A stretch of DNA of 64,000 nt from Streptomyces sp. NBC_01255. GTDB lineage: Bacteria; Actinomycetota; Actinomycetes; Streptomycetales; Streptomycetaceae. The notes under the pieces are model-generated. The model was not told the origin of the DNA, did no database searches, and saw only the letters and a list, made by a program, of their open reading frames with translations. Numbering within the stretch: the stretch's first letter is position 1; every line of letters starts with the position of its first letter. This document shows, in pieces, positions 43,304 through 51,960 of this stretch. Both the position numbers and the translations under genes were made by a program. Location of the stretch: contig NZ_CP108474.1 in NCBI RefSeq assembly GCF_036226445.1, forward strand, positions 7,378,001-7,442,000, given 5' to 3'.

Positions 43304-44482
43304 ATGCCACAGGCCGACGACGCCCGGGCCGAGGGCCCGCGCCGGACCGCGTTCGACTGGACCGACGCCGAGGCGCGCCGCCGTGCGGACGCCGGTCTCG
43401 TCCGTACGCTGCGGCCCCGGTCCGCCGAGTCGGAGCTCCTCGACCTGGCGAGCAACGACTACCTCGGCCTCACCCGCCGGCCGGAGGTCACCGAGGCGGC
43501 GGCCGAGGCGGCGCTGCGCTGGGGCGCGGGCGCCACCGGCTCACGGCTCGTCACCGGGACGACCCGGCTGCACACCCGGCTCGAACGCGAACTCGCCGAG
43601 TTCTGCGGCTTCGAGGCGGCCCTCGTCTTCTCCTCCGGCTACGCCGCCAACCTGGCCGCGCTCACGGCCCTCGGCGGCCGGGACGCGCTGATCGTCTCGG
43701 ACGCCTCCAACCACGCCTCGATCGTGGACGGCTGCCGGCTCGCGCGCGCCGAGACGGCCGTCGTGCCGCACGCCGACCCCGAGTCCGTACGCAAGACCCT
43801 GGAGGCCCGGCCGGCACACCGGGCGCTCGTGGTCAGCGACTCCGTCTTCTCCGTCGACGGCGACAAGGCGCCGCTGCCGGAGCTCGCCGACGCCTGCCGC
43901 GCGCACGGCGCCGGGCTCGTCGTCGACGACGCCCACGGCTTCGGCGTCCTCGGCGACGGCGGACGCGGCGCCCTGCACGAAGCCGACCTCGCGGGCGACG
44001 AGGACGTCGTCGCGACCCTCACCCTCTCCAAGTCCCTGGGCAGCCAGGGCGGCGCGGTCCTCGGCCCCGCCCGGGTCGTCGAGCACCTGGTGAACGCGGC
44101 GCGCACCTTCATCTTCGACACCGGGCTCGCCCCCGCCGCTGCGGGCGGCGCGCTGGCGAGCCTGCGGCTGATCGCCGCCGAACCGGCGCTCGCCGGACGG
44201 GCGCGGACCGTCGCCACCACCTTGTACGAGCGCCTCACCGCGGCCGGACTGACCGCAGCACGGCCGGACGCGGCCGTCGTCTCGGTGCGCGCCCCCTCGC
44301 CCGAGGCGGCGCTGCGCTGGGCGGCCGACTGCCGCGAACAGGGCCTGGCGGTCGGGTGTTTCCGGCCCCCGTCCGTACCGGACGGCATCTCGCGGCTCCG
44401 GCTCACGGCCCGCGCCGACCTCACGGACGCCGACCTCGGACGCGCGGTGGAGACCATCCTGCGCACCGCGCCCGCCGCCTGA
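43304..44482 (+). CDS. bioF: 8-Amino-7-oxononanoate synthase
   Basis: A 392-residue alpha-oxoamine synthase joining pimeloyl thioester and alanine. [18 protein letters not shown] and [19 protein letters not shown] mark the family. [11 protein letters not shown] contains the PLP-binding Asp and [14 protein letters not shown] the Schiff-base Lys. The ATG giving MPQADDARA has AAAGGAT upstream and is preferred over an in-frame start 27 nt earlier. It is divergent from bioBAD, so the four late biotin genes share one control region. Confidence 0.94.
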   Translation: MPQADDARAEGPRRTAFDWTDAEARRRADAGLVRTLRPRSAESELLDLASNDYLGLTRRPEVTEAAAEAALRWGAGATGSRLVTGTTRLHTRLERELAEFCGFEAALVFSSGYAANLAALTALGGRDALIVSDASNHASIVDGCRLARAETAVVPHADPESVRKTLEARPAHRALVVSDSVFSVDGDKAPLPELADACRAHGAGLVVDDAHGFGVLGDGGRGALHEADLAGDEDVVATLTLSKSLGSQGGAVLGPARVVEHLVNAARTFIFDTGLAPAAAGGALASLRLIAAEPALAGRARTVATTLYERLTAAGLTAARPDAAVVSVRAPSPEAALRWAADCREQGLAVGCFRPPSVPDGISRLRLTARADLTDADLGRAVETILRTAPAA

Positions 44483-44641
44483 GACGAGCCCAAGAGCGTT
44501 CTCGGGCAGCAGAGTTCACCGCTTCGGGCGATAGATGACCACATTTCGTGGTGGAAGGCCGTACGGGGCGGCACGATCGGTGGCACTGACGCGAAGCGCA
44601 ATCCGGGGTGGTGTCCCCGGCGGGAAAGGGACAGCGCCGCC

Positions 44642-45070
44642 ATGGCAGACCATCAGGAAGCATCCGCCACTCTGCCGAGCGATCCCGCGTCGGTCCGCAC
44701 GGCACGGAGGTGGGTCGCGGACGTCCTGGGGGACTGGGGGCTCGACGACGCGGCGGAGATCGCGGACTCGATCCGGCTGATCGTCTCGGAGCTGGCGACG
44801 AACGCCGTCCAGCACACCTTCGGGCAGTCGCCCACCTTCACGGTCGACCTCCGCCTGGAGCGGGAGGAGTGCCTGAGCATCGGTGTGACGGACAGCCATC
44901 CCCGCTGGCCCCGCCGCCTCCCGGCGGCGGTCCAGCAGGACAACGGTCGCGGCATGGTCATCATCCGCGTCCTCGCGGCGGAGGCCGGCGGCCGCCTCTC
45001 GGTCACGCCGACCGAGGAGGGCGGCAAGACCGTCTGGATCACCCTCCCGTGGACGATGGTCCCGGTGTAG
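44642..45070 (+). CDS. RsbW-like ATP-binding protein (HATPase_c_2)
   Basis: A 142-residue single-domain GHKL ATPase, typical of Streptomyces anti-sigma-factor-like or two-component-associated kinases. The N-box is LIVSELATNAVQHT (about 49-62), the G1 box VTDSHPRWPR and the G2 box DNGRGMVIIRVLA. Some such proteins bind sigma factors or phosphorylate anti-anti-sigma partners; no partner is encoded nearby. A CCGGGG/CCCCGG hairpin (44603-44620) and GAAAGGG precede the ATG. It follows bioF by 159 bp and may have its own promoter. Confidence 0.87.
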   Translation: MADHQEASATLPSDPASVRTARRWVADVLGDWGLDDAAEIADSIRLIVSELATNAVQHTFGQSPTFTVDLRLEREECLSIGVTDSHPRWPRRLPAAVQQDNGRGMVIIRVLAAEAGGRLSVTPTEEGGKTVWITLPWTMVPV

Positions 45071-45093
45071 GGGACTCGTACCGCCGAGGGGAG

Positions 45094-45190
45094 GCGTGAG
45101 GCAGAGCGAGGCGTTCGGCCGAGCAAGGCCGTTCGGCTGAGCAAGGCCGTGCGGCTGCGCGAGGCGTGAGGCTGAGCAAGGGGTGCGGCG
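45094..45190. repeat. Tandem 17/18-bp degenerate repeat
   Basis: Five adjacent units (45094-45110, 45111-45127, 45128-45145, 45146-45163, 45164-45180) plus a partial sixth share the form GCCGTTCGGCTGAGCAAG with few changes. They lie between two converging stops. The units are long enough and regular enough to be a minisatellite, not chance GC bias. Confidence 0.8.
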
Positions 45191-45236
45191 GCGCCACCGC
45201 ACCCTCCGGCTCGCTCGGGTCAGTGCCCGGGGTCCG

Positions 45237-45713
45237 TCATCGGACGCGGCCGTAGTAGACCTTCGACGACCAGATCTTGTCGAGCTTCACCCAGGAGCCC
45301 GTCTTGGGCGAGTGCCAGATCTTGCCGCTGCCGGCGTAGATGCCGACGTGGTAGACCCTCCCGCTGGAGTGGAAGAAGACCAGATCGCCCTTCTGCCGGC
45401 TCGACGAGGAGATGTGCCGGGTCTTGTTGTACTGCTGCTGCGCGGTGCGAGGCAGCGACTTGCCCGCCTTCTTGTACGCGTAGAGCGTCAGACCGGAGCA
45501 GTCGAACCGGGTGGGTCCGGTCGATCCGTACCGGTAGGGCGATCCTTTCTTCGACGCGGCGACGCTCAGTGCCTTGTTCGCGTGTGTCGTCGCTGCCTGG
45601 GCCTCCGATGCCGCACCTGGTGCGAACAGCGTGCCGCCGACGGCGGCGAGGGTGAGAGCCGAGACGGCTCCGGCCCGGGACAGCAGGGACGGGACATGCA
45701 TCTGCGCGGTCAT
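45237..45713 (-). CDS. Secreted NlpC/P60 cell-wall hydrolase
   Basis: A 158-residue exported endopeptidase. A signal peptide (about 1-40, with AVSALTLAAVGGTLFAPG and an ASEAQA cleavage site) precedes one NlpC/P60 domain. Cys72 in FDCSGL, His122 in VYHVGIY and His134 fit the catalytic Cys-His-polar triad. These enzymes cut D-Glu to diaminopimelate bonds in peptidoglycan. The gene has no binding domain for wall attachment. Its mRNA leader is a c-di-AMP riboswitch, the usual control for Streptomyces wall hydrolases. Confidence 0.93.
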   Translation of the reverse strand: MTAQMHVPSLLSRAGAVSALTLAAVGGTLFAPGAASEAQAATTHANKALSVAASKKGSPYRYGSTGPTRFDCSGLTLYAYKKAGKSLPRTAQQQYNKTRHISSSSRQKGDLVFFHSSGRVYHVGIYAGSGKIWHSPKTGSWVKLDKIWSSKVYYGRVR

Positions 45714-45721
45714 GCGCAACC

Positions 45722-45880
45722 CTTCGTCAGCCGCCTGCGAAGGATGACCTGTCGGGTTCGGGCTGGCGAAGATGCCCGGCCGCGGCTGCGGCTTCACCCC
45801 AAGGAACGGGCCCGCTGCGGTGACAGCGCGAACGTTCCGTACTGATTGGGTCCTCCACTCCTGCCGATCCACTCCTGTCG
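45722..45880 (-). ncRNA. ydaO/yuaA (c-di-AMP) riboswitch
   Basis: Read on the minus strand, conserved pieces of the ydaO RNA appear in the right order and spacing. They are GGAGGACCCAATCAG (45842-45856), CTTGGGGTGAAGCC (45790-45803), then CCCGAACCCGACAGG (to about 45749) and TTCGCAGGCGGC just before the end. The NlpC/P60 start follows within 10 nt of the end, so the 3' strand probably overlaps the ribosome-binding site. c-di-AMP binding normally turns expression off. The 5' boundary is approximate. Confidence 0.85.
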
Positions 45881-46237
45881 ACCAGACGTCCGGGACAGCG
45901 GCAGGACTCGGCGTCCGCCCGGACCGCCCCGCCGCGGTGGCGGGGGCTTGTCGTCGACAGGGATCTTGACCCACGACATGGGCGAAAACCGAGCTGAAAC
46001 GGCGATATGTGAGGCTCCTCACGACTGATCCGTTCGGGTGGACAGACCGCCTTTGTGATCTTCGGAGGTTTGGCCTACGAGCCGCGTACCAGCGATGGAA
46101 CGTTCGATTCCGCCAAATGCGTACACCTGTTGCGCAACTCGCCCGCTTCATATGTCGACTCGTCGACTACGCCGAACGGGGGAGGGATTCTGCGGTGCGT
46201 GTCGCCCGACCGGACCTCGACACGACACGCGGAAATG
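45881..46237. other. Intergenic region with no clear gene
   Basis: No convincing coding frame is seen. It must hold the promoter that drives the riboswitch and NlpC gene leftward, but no -35/-10 pair is convincing. GTCGACTCGTCGAC (about 46156-46169) is a near-palindrome of two GTCGAC units, and TTGACA occurs on the minus strand near the right edge. Confidence 0.4.
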
Positions 46238-46543
46238 TCAACTCGCGCGAGTACGGGGGACGGTGACCCGGTCGGCCCGGCGCTCCCCGTCCAACACCCT
46301 TAGGGCGCGCGCCAATGTGTCCGCGTGGACCTCGGCCTCGCCCCGTTTATGCATGAGCGTCAGAGCTTCGCGCAGCGCCTCCGCGCGTCCCACCAGGGCC
46401 TGCGCCGCACGCAACGCCCCATAGGTATGCGTACCTCTGGATGGATTGATCTTGCCCAGGAGGTCGACGACTTCGAGGTACGCGTCGATGAGGTCGCCCT
46501 CGGCCCGGGTCAGGGCCGGCAGCGGCGGCAGCTCGGGGACCAC
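46238..46543 (-). CDS. Small helical protein co-transcribed with clpP paralogue
   Basis: A 101-residue, mainly helical protein with no signal or membrane segment. It contains AEGDLIDAYLEVVDLLGKINP and a second heptad-like run RAAQALVGRAEALREALTLMHKRGEAEVHADTLARAL. The GTG start lies 7 bp after the stop of the ClpP-like gene, so it is certainly co-transcribed. The family is not recognised. An adaptor or dimerising partner for the ClpP-like protein is possible but is inference from position only. Confidence 0.65.
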   Translation of the reverse strand: MVPELPPLPALTRAEGDLIDAYLEVVDLLGKINPSRGTHTYGALRAAQALVGRAEALREALTLMHKRGEAEVHADTLARALRVLDGERRADRVTVPRTRAS

Positions 46544-46550
46544 GGCCGCT

Positions 46551-47174
46551 TCACCGTGCCGTACCGCCGGCGGCGGCGCGCCGGTTCACGACGACGTGGT
46601 CCGCCAGGCCGTACGCGACGGCCGACGGTGCGTCCAGGACGGTCAGTCGGTCGATGTCGGCGTCGATCCGCTCCGGGTCCTGCCCGGTGTGCTCGGCGAG
46701 CATCCCCGCGACCAGCGCGCGCAGCCGCAGCAGTTCGCCCGCCTGGAGGTCGAGATCGCTGAGCTGCCCCTGGAGGGGCTCGTCCAGGGCCGGCTGCCGG
46801 AGCGTGACCCGGGCGCCGGGCAGGATCAGGCGCTTGCCCGGCGTGCCGGCCGCGAACAGTACGGCCGCGGTGGAGACGGCCTGGCCCAGGCAGGTGGTCT
46901 CCACGTCGCAGGAGAGCGTCCGCATCGTGTCGTAGATCGAGGTCATGGCGGTGACGGAGCCGCCGGGGGAGTTGATGTAGAGGGAGATGTCCGTGCCCGG
47001 CGCCGCGTGGTCGAGGTACAGGAACTGGGCGATGGCGTCGTTGGCCGAAGTCTCGTCGACCGGCGTGCCGAGGAAGACGATCCGGGACTCGAGGAGCTTC
47101 GAGTACGGGTCGAGGGTCCGGGTCCCGAAGCTGGTCCGCTCCGTGAACTCGGGCAGAACGTAGCGCGCGTCCAT
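46551..47174 (-). CDS. ClpP-like protein lacking the catalytic histidine
   Basis: A 207-residue ClpP homologue. [18 protein letters not shown] and the CLGQAVST block (Ser101 aligned with the nucleophile) match ClpP, and Asp192 in YGLADHV aligns with the catalytic Asp. The catalytic His is missing: the usual MIHQPLGG is TLRQPALD, putting Arg126 in its place. No propeptide cleavage is obvious. It is therefore probably an inactive or altered subunit, like ClpR of cyanobacteria, that might join a mixed ClpP ring. GGAGGTG precedes the ATG. It is divergent from the Phd-type gene. Confidence 0.88.
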   Translation of the reverse strand: MDARYVLPEFTERTSFGTRTLDPYSKLLESRIVFLGTPVDETSANDAIAQFLYLDHAAPGTDISLYINSPGGSVTAMTSIYDTMRTLSCDVETTCLGQAVSTAAVLFAAGTPGKRLILPGARVTLRQPALDEPLQGQLSDLDLQAGELLRLRALVAGMLAEHTGQDPERIDADIDRLTVLDAPSAVAYGLADHVVVNRRAAAGGTAR

Positions 47175-47208
47175 GGCTGAGCACCTCCATCGATCTCTCT
47201 GTAAAAAA

Positions 47209-47234
47209 TGTACAGGACGTACAACCCGTAAGAT
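47209..47234. promoter_or_regulatory. Phd/YefM-type operator and leaderless promoter
   Basis: TGTAC-AGGAC-GTACA (47209-47223) is an inverted repeat with the TGTACA core typical of YefM operators. TAAGAT (47229-47234) is a -10 ending 7 nt before the Phd ATG. The repeat is about 20 bp upstream of the start and about 35 bp upstream of the clpP paralogue start, so it can control both. Confidence 0.6.
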
Positions 47235-47241
47235 GGGGAGC

Positions 47242-47520
47242 ATGACCTACGAGATCCCGGTGACGCAAGCGCGGGCTGAGCTCGCCGACCTCATCAACCG
47301 CGTCGTGTACGGCGGTGAGCGCGTGGTCGTCACCCGCCACGGGAAGCCGCTCGTCGCCCTGGTCTCGGCCGCTGACCTGGAGGCTTTGGAGGCGACGCCG
47401 GAGCCGGCGGAGGAGCAGGTGATCAGCTCGGTCTCCACCCTGCGGCCGCTCGACTCCGCCACGGGCGAACAGCGCCGCTTCGGCATCGCCGCCCACCACC
47501 GCGATCCCGGCGCCTCGTAG
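47242..47520 (+). CDS. Phd/YefM-family antitoxin (orphan)
   Basis: A 92-residue protein with a Phd/YefM fold: [45 protein letters not shown] (about 5-49) is the DNA-binding and dimerisation half and is complete. The C-terminus would normally clamp a YoeB, Doc or VapC toxin. No toxin gene follows; the next gene is a converging membrane protein 112 bp away. It may be a solitary regulator or an antitoxin for a toxin elsewhere. It is leaderless by its -10 position. Confidence 0.88.
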   Translation: MTYEIPVTQARAELADLINRVVYGGERVVVTRHGKPLVALVSAADLEALEATPEPAEEQVISSVSTLRPLDSATGEQRRFGIAAHHRDPGAS

Positions 47521-47540
47521 GGGCTGTCGGGACGGACGAC

Positions 47541-47585
47541 GACAGCCGGGTGCCCCTCTCCAGTGGAGAGGGGCACCCGGCTGTC
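47541..47585. terminator. Perfect 21-bp hairpin between converging genes
   Basis: Arms 47541-47561 and 47565-47585 are fully complementary around AGT (core GGTGCCCCTCTCC / GGAGAGGGGCACC). It lies between the Phd stop and the stop of the membrane-protein gene and should terminate both directions. Confidence 0.9.
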
Positions 47586-47632
47586 TTCCGTCCCGGCCCG
47601 GCGTGATTCCGGTACGGGCTCGCTCGTGGGGC

Positions 47633-48643
47633 TCAGCCCACCGGCGCCGGCGCCGGCGCCGGAACCAGGGGGGTCGCCGGCTCCACGCGCCGCATGCGGG
47701 TGCCCAGCAGGATCGCGGTCAGGCCCGCGACGGTCCAGAGCGCGAGGACCAGGATCGGACCGCCCGCCGCCGCCCCGTCGAACGACGAGACGGAGCGGAG
47801 GGCCGAGCCCGCGGCGCCCGGCGGCAGCAACTGGCCGAGCGTGCCCACGGCGGTGGGCAGCAGCTCCGGCGCGCTCGCGATCGCCGAGAAGGGGTTGCCG
47901 AGCAGGATGATCAGAAACGCCCCGAGTCCGAGGCCCGGCTTGCCGATGAGTGCGGCCAGTCCCGCGAGCGTCGAGCCGATCGCCAGGACCGTGAGGGCGA
48001 GGAGTCCGGCCTCCGCCCACCAGTTCCCGCCGAGCGCGCCGAGCCACGTGTCGGCGAGGGCCGCGCCGACTAGTCCCGCGAGCGCCGCGGCCCCGGTGAG
48101 GGCGGCCACCGCGCGCGTCCCGCGCAGTCCCAGGAGGGTGGTGACGGCGCCGGCCGCCGCCCCCGCCAGCGCGAGCGGCAGCAGGCTCGCGGCGAGTACG
48201 GCCCCGCGCGGATCGCCCGAGGGGGCCGCGACCACGTCCGTGACCTGGATGGTCGTGCCCTCGGGAGCCTGGGCGGTCACGGCCTCGCGCAGCAGCCCGG
48301 CCACCACGGGGCTCGCCGCCGAGGCGGTCAGGAGCTCCGTACCGCCCGGGGTCACGACGACCGCTCCGTATACATCCCGGTTCTCGATGGCGGCGCGGGC
48401 CGCGGCACCGTCCTCGTAGCGGTGGACCTCGAAGGCGCCCTCGTGGCGGGCGAGCCCACGCTCCACGGCGGTGGCCACCGTCGCGGGACCGGCGACGCCG
48501 ATCGGCAGATCGCGGGGGGCCGTCCGGGCCGCGGGCCACGCGAAGGCCCAGAGGGCCAGGGCCACGACGGTCGGGATCAGCACCATCACCGCGATGGTGC
48601 GGCGCCCCGCGCCGGCGGCGGGGGCGGTGGCGGTGGCGGACAT
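47633..48643 (-). CDS. Membrane protein, ABC-2/YhgE-like topology
   Basis: A 336-residue membrane protein. One N-terminal helix (about 19-38), a soluble outer domain of about 120 residues, then five or six hydrophobic helices (LLPLALAGAAAGAVTTLL, LTGAAALAGLVGAAL, LLALTVLAIGSTLAGLAAL, GAFLIILLGNPFSAI, ILVLALWTVAGLTAILLG). This layout is seen in DUF3533/YhgE-Pip and ABC-2 permease-like proteins. No ATPase gene is nearby. The C-terminus is Pro/Ala-rich. It is divergent from a TetR regulator, which probably controls it; small-molecule export is possible. Confidence 0.75.
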   Translation of the reverse strand: MSATATAPAAGAGRRTIAVMVLIPTVVALALWAFAWPAARTAPRDLPIGVAGPATVATAVERGLARHEGAFEVHRYEDGAAARAAIENRDVYGAVVVTPGGTELLTASAASPVVAGLLREAVTAQAPEGTTIQVTDVVAAPSGDPRGAVLAASLLPLALAGAAAGAVTTLLGLRGTRAVAALTGAAALAGLVGAALADTWLGALGGNWWAEAGLLALTVLAIGSTLAGLAALIGKPGLGLGAFLIILLGNPFSAIASAPELLPTAVGTLGQLLPPGAAGSALRSVSSFDGAAAGGPILVLALWTVAGLTAILLGTRMRRVEPATPLVPAPAPAPVG

Positions 48644-48671
48644 GGTGTCCTCGATTCAAAGAGAAGGATCG

Positions 48672-48741
48672 TTCGTTTTACCGTGTTGCCACTGTCCTGC
48701 GGGGTCGGGAAGTTGTCAAGAATGAATATTCGTTTTAGGTT
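48672..48741. promoter_or_regulatory. TetR promoter/operator region
   Basis: TTGTCA (48713-48718) and TAGGTT (48736-48741) are spaced by 17 bp and the -10 ends 6 nt before the TetR ATG. AATGAATATTCGTT (48721-48734), a near-palindrome with one mismatch pair, fills the spacer. TTCGTTTTA is repeated at 48672-48680 and 48729-48737. This is well suited to TetR autorepression and control of the divergent membrane-protein gene. Confidence 0.65.
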
Positions 48742-48747
48742 CGCCCC

Positions 48748-49368
48748 ATGGCTCGTGTATCCCAGGAACACCTCGACGCCCGGCGGCGGCAGATCCTCGA
48801 CGGCGCGGCGCGCTGCTTCGCCCGCAACGGCTTCCACGCGACGTCCATGCAGGACGTACTGACCGAGGTGGGACTCTCGGCCGGCGCGGTCTACCGGTAC
48901 TTCCGCGGCAAGGACGAACTCATCGGGGCCATCGCCGGCGAGGCCTTCGCCGGCATCCGGAGCGCGTTCGAGGAGGCGTCCAGGGCCACCCCGCCCCCCA
49001 CCCCCGACGTGCTGCTCGGAGCGGTGCTCCGGCTCTTCCTGGAGGAGCGGATCGAGGGCGCGGACCGGCAGGCCTTCGCGCGCCTGATCATCCAGGTGTG
49101 GACGGAGACCCTGCGGAACGAGGAGCTGGCGAAGACCCTCGCGGAGGGCTACCAGGGGATGCGCGCCGCCTGGACGGATTTGGTGGCCGCCTACCGCGAG
49201 AGCGGCCTCCTGCACGCCGACGTCCCCGCCGACCACGTGGCCCGGACCCTCATCGCCGTCGCGCAGGGCTTCATCGCCCAGCAGGCGCTCTTCGGGGACG
49301 TGGCCGTCGAGATCCTGGAGGACGGTCTCCGGGGGCTGATGTCCATGTCGGTCGATCCGATCCGATGA
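48748..49368 (+). CDS. TetR-family transcriptional regulator
   Basis: A 206-residue TetR protein. The N-terminal HTH (ILDGAARCFARNGFHATSMQDVLTEVGLSAGAVYRYFRGKDELI, about 16-59) is canonical; the C-terminal helical part binds an unknown ligand. It appears leaderless and has a palindrome between its own -35 and -10. Divergence from the membrane-protein gene suggests an efflux-repressor pair. Confidence 0.9.
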   Translation: MARVSQEHLDARRRQILDGAARCFARNGFHATSMQDVLTEVGLSAGAVYRYFRGKDELIGAIAGEAFAGIRSAFEEASRATPPPTPDVLLGAVLRLFLEERIEGADRQAFARLIIQVWTETLRNEELAKTLAEGYQGMRAAWTDLVAAYRESGLLHADVPADHVARTLIAVAQGFIAQQALFGDVAVEILEDGLRGLMSMSVDPIR

Positions 49369-49455
49369 TCATGGAAATGCAAAGCCGGAGTTAACGAGCC
49401 GGAAAAACTTCCGCCCTAACGTGCAATGTCTGGCCGCGTGCCGCTTCTCCGCAGC

Positions 49456-49483
49456 TCAACAAGGTGTTGACGCTGGGTAGGGT
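49456..49483 (+). promoter_or_regulatory. Candidate urease promoter and operator
   Basis: TAGGGT (49478-49483) is a good -10, with a weak -35 17 bp upstream. TCAACA-AGG-TGTTGA (49456-49470) is an inverted repeat overlapping the -35. It lies about 50-75 bp before ureA, and a nitrogen regulator could bind there. Confidence 0.45.
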
Positions 49484-49531
49484 CCGCAGCTGTCCGGGTC
49501 CCGTCCCGGTCGACGACTGTGAGGTGGAAGA

Positions 49532-49834
<303 letters not shown>

Positions 49835-49846
49835 GCGGGGCGCGCG

Positions 49847-50233
49847 ATGATCCCCGGAGAGATCCTGTACGCGGACGAGCCCGTCACCCTCAACGAGGGG
49901 CGCCCCGTCACCCGCGTGACCGTGCTGAACGCCGCCGACCGGCCCGTCCAGGTCGGCTCCCACTACCACTTCGCCGAGGTCAACCCCGGCCTGGAGTTCG
50001 ACCGTGCCGCCGCGCGCGGGCGTCGCCTCCACATCGCCGCCGGGACCGCCGTCCGCTTCGAGCCCGGCATCCCCGTCGAGGTCGAGCTCGTCCCGATCGC
50101 GGGCCGCCGGATCGTCCCGGGCCTGCGCGGTGAGACCGCGGGCCCCCTCGATGCCGACGCCACCGCCGACGCGACCCCCGACGCCCTCGCCCCCGCCGGG
50201 GTCGCCGGCCCGAACGGAGGCCCCCGTGCCTGA
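49847..50233 (+). CDS. ureB: Urease beta subunit
   Basis: A 128-residue beta chain. [44 protein letters not shown] is the conserved core; [24 protein letters not shown] follows. The last 25 residues are an Ala/Asp/Pro-rich tail longer than in the shorter beta subunits. Its stop overlaps the ureC start. Confidence 0.95.
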   Translation: MIPGEILYADEPVTLNEGRPVTRVTVLNAADRPVQVGSHYHFAEVNPGLEFDRAAARGRRLHIAAGTAVRFEPGIPVEVELVPIAGRRIVPGLRGETAGPLDADATADATPDALAPAGVAGPNGGPRA

Positions 50234-51947
50234 CCTGCATCGCGCCGTCTACGCCGATCTCTTCGGCCCCACCGCCGGCGACCGTATCCGGCTCGCCGAC
50301 ACCGACCTCCTCGTCGAGATCGAGGAGGACCGCTGCGGCGGTCCCGGCCGCGCCGGCGAGGAGGCCGTCTTCGGGGGCGGCAAGGTCGTCCGCGAGTCCA
50401 TGGGCCAGGCCCGCACCACCCGCGCCGAGGGCGCCCCCGACACCGTGATCACCGGAGCCGTGATCATCGACCACTGGGGCATCGTCAAGGCCGACATCGG
50501 CATCCGCGACGGCCGGATCACCGGCATCGGCAAGGCCGGCAACCCCGACACCATGGACGGCGTCCACCCCGACCTCGTGATCGGCCCCGAGACCGAGATC
50601 ATCGTCGGCAACGGCAAGATCATCACTGCCGGCGCCGTCGACGCCCATGTCCACTTCATCTCCCCGACCATCGTCGAGCAGGCGCTCGCCACCGGCGTCA
50701 CCACACTCGTCGGCGGCGGCACCGGACCGGCCGAGGGCACCAAGGCGACCACCATCACGCCCGGCCCGTGGCACCTGGCCCGGATGTTCGAGGCCCTGGA
50801 CACCTTCCCCGTCAACATCGGCCTGCTCGGCAAAGGCAACACCATGTCCCGGGAGGCCATGCACTCCCAGCTCCGCGGCGGAGCCCTCGGATTCAAGATC
50901 CACGAGGACTGGGGCGCCACCCCGGCCGTCATCGACGCCTGTCTCGGTGTCTGTGAGGAGACCGGCGCCCAACTCGCCATCCACACGGACACCTTGAACG
51001 AAGCGGGCTTCGTCGACGACACCCTCGCCGCCATCGCGGGCCGGACCGTCCACGCGTACCACACGGAGGGCGCCGGAGGCGGGCACGCTCCCGACATCAT
51101 CACCGTCGTATCCGAGCCGTACATCCTGCCCAGCTCGACCAACCCGACCCGCCCGCACACCGTCAACACCATCGAGGAACACCTCGACATGCTGATGGTC
51201 TGCCACCACCTCAACCCGGCCGTCCCCGAGGACCTCGCCTTCGCCGAGTCGCGCATCCGGCCTTCCACGATCGCCGCCGAGGACGTCCTCCACGACCTCG
51301 GCGCCATCTCGATCATCTCCTCCGACGCCCAGGCCATGGGCCGGGTCGGCGAGGTGATCATGCGGACCTGGCAGACCGCCCACGTCATGAAGAAGCGGCG
51401 CGGCGCCCTTCCCGGCGACGGCCGCGCCGACAACCACCGGGCCCGCCGCTACGTCGCCAAGTACACGATCAATCCGGCCGTCGCGCAGGGCATGGACCAC
51501 CTCATCGGCTCGGTCGAGACCGGCAAACTGGCCGACCTCGTGCTCTGGGACCCCGCCTTCTTCGGCGTGAAGCCGCTCACCGTCGTCAAGGGCGGCCAGA
51601 TCGCGTACGCGCAGATGGGCGACGCCAACGCCTCCATCCCCACCCCGCAACCCGTCATGCCCCGCCCGATGTTCGGCGCGCTCGGCAGGGCGGCCGCGGC
51701 CGGCTCCGTCAACTTCGTGGCCCGGGCGGCGATCGAGGACGACCTGCCCCAGAGGCTGGGCCTGCACAAGGAGTTCACCGCGATCGGTGACACCCGGCGG
51801 ATCACCAAGGCCGACATGCGGGAGAACGACGCCCTGCCCCGCGTCGAGGTCGACGCCGACACCTTCACGGTGACCATCGACGGCGAGCCGGTCGAACCGG
51901 CACCCGCCGCCGAACTGCCCATGGCCCAGCGCTACTTCCTCTTCTGA
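50226..51947 (+). CDS. ureC: Urease alpha subunit
   Basis: A 573-residue catalytic chain. Nickel-site residues are visible: His141 and His143 in DAHVHF, the carbamylated Lys224 in FKIHEDWGA, His253 in AIHTDT, His279 in [14 protein letters not shown], and Asp367 in SSDAQAMG. The mobile-flap block MVCHHLNP has Cys326 and His327. The GTG overlapping the ureB stop (GTGCCTGA) gives the standard [15 protein letters not shown] start; frames upstream are spurious. Ureolysis supplies ammonia to the cell. Confidence 0.96.
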   Translation: MPDLHRAVYADLFGPTAGDRIRLADTDLLVEIEEDRCGGPGRAGEEAVFGGGKVVRESMGQARTTRAEGAPDTVITGAVIIDHWGIVKADIGIRDGRITGIGKAGNPDTMDGVHPDLVIGPETEIIVGNGKIITAGAVDAHVHFISPTIVEQALATGVTTLVGGGTGPAEGTKATTITPGPWHLARMFEALDTFPVNIGLLGKGNTMSREAMHSQLRGGALGFKIHEDWGATPAVIDACLGVCEETGAQLAIHTDTLNEAGFVDDTLAAIAGRTVHAYHTEGAGGGHAPDIITVVSEPYILPSSTNPTRPHTVNTIEEHLDMLMVCHHLNPAVPEDLAFAESRIRPSTIAAEDVLHDLGAISIISSDAQAMGRVGEVIMRTWQTAHVMKKRRGALPGDGRADNHRARRYVAKYTINPAVAQGMDHLIGSVETGKLADLVLWDPAFFGVKPLTVVKGGQIAYAQMGDANASIPTPQPVMPRPMFGALGRAAAAGSVNFVARAAIEDDLPQRLGLHKEFTAIGDTRRITKADMRENDALPRVEVDADTFTVTIDGEPVEPAPAAELPMAQRYFLF

Positions 51948-51960
51948 CGGCGCGGAACCG

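Noticed and set aside
45094..45190. Tandem repeat considered as a CRISPR
   Set aside because: Units adjoin without unique spacers and are only 17-18 bp.
46044..46303. Open frames on the plus strand between the NlpC leader and the small helical gene
   Set aside because: Codon positions show no GC3 pattern, there are no ribosome-binding sites and no recognisable motifs.
47242..47520. Complete toxin-antitoxin module
   Set aside because: Only the antitoxin-type gene is present; the next 112 bp hold a terminator and no toxin frame.
47633..49368. TetR/membrane-protein pair considered as an ABC transporter locus
   Set aside because: No ATP-binding subunit is present nearby, so only a membrane protein of ABC-2-like topology can be claimed.
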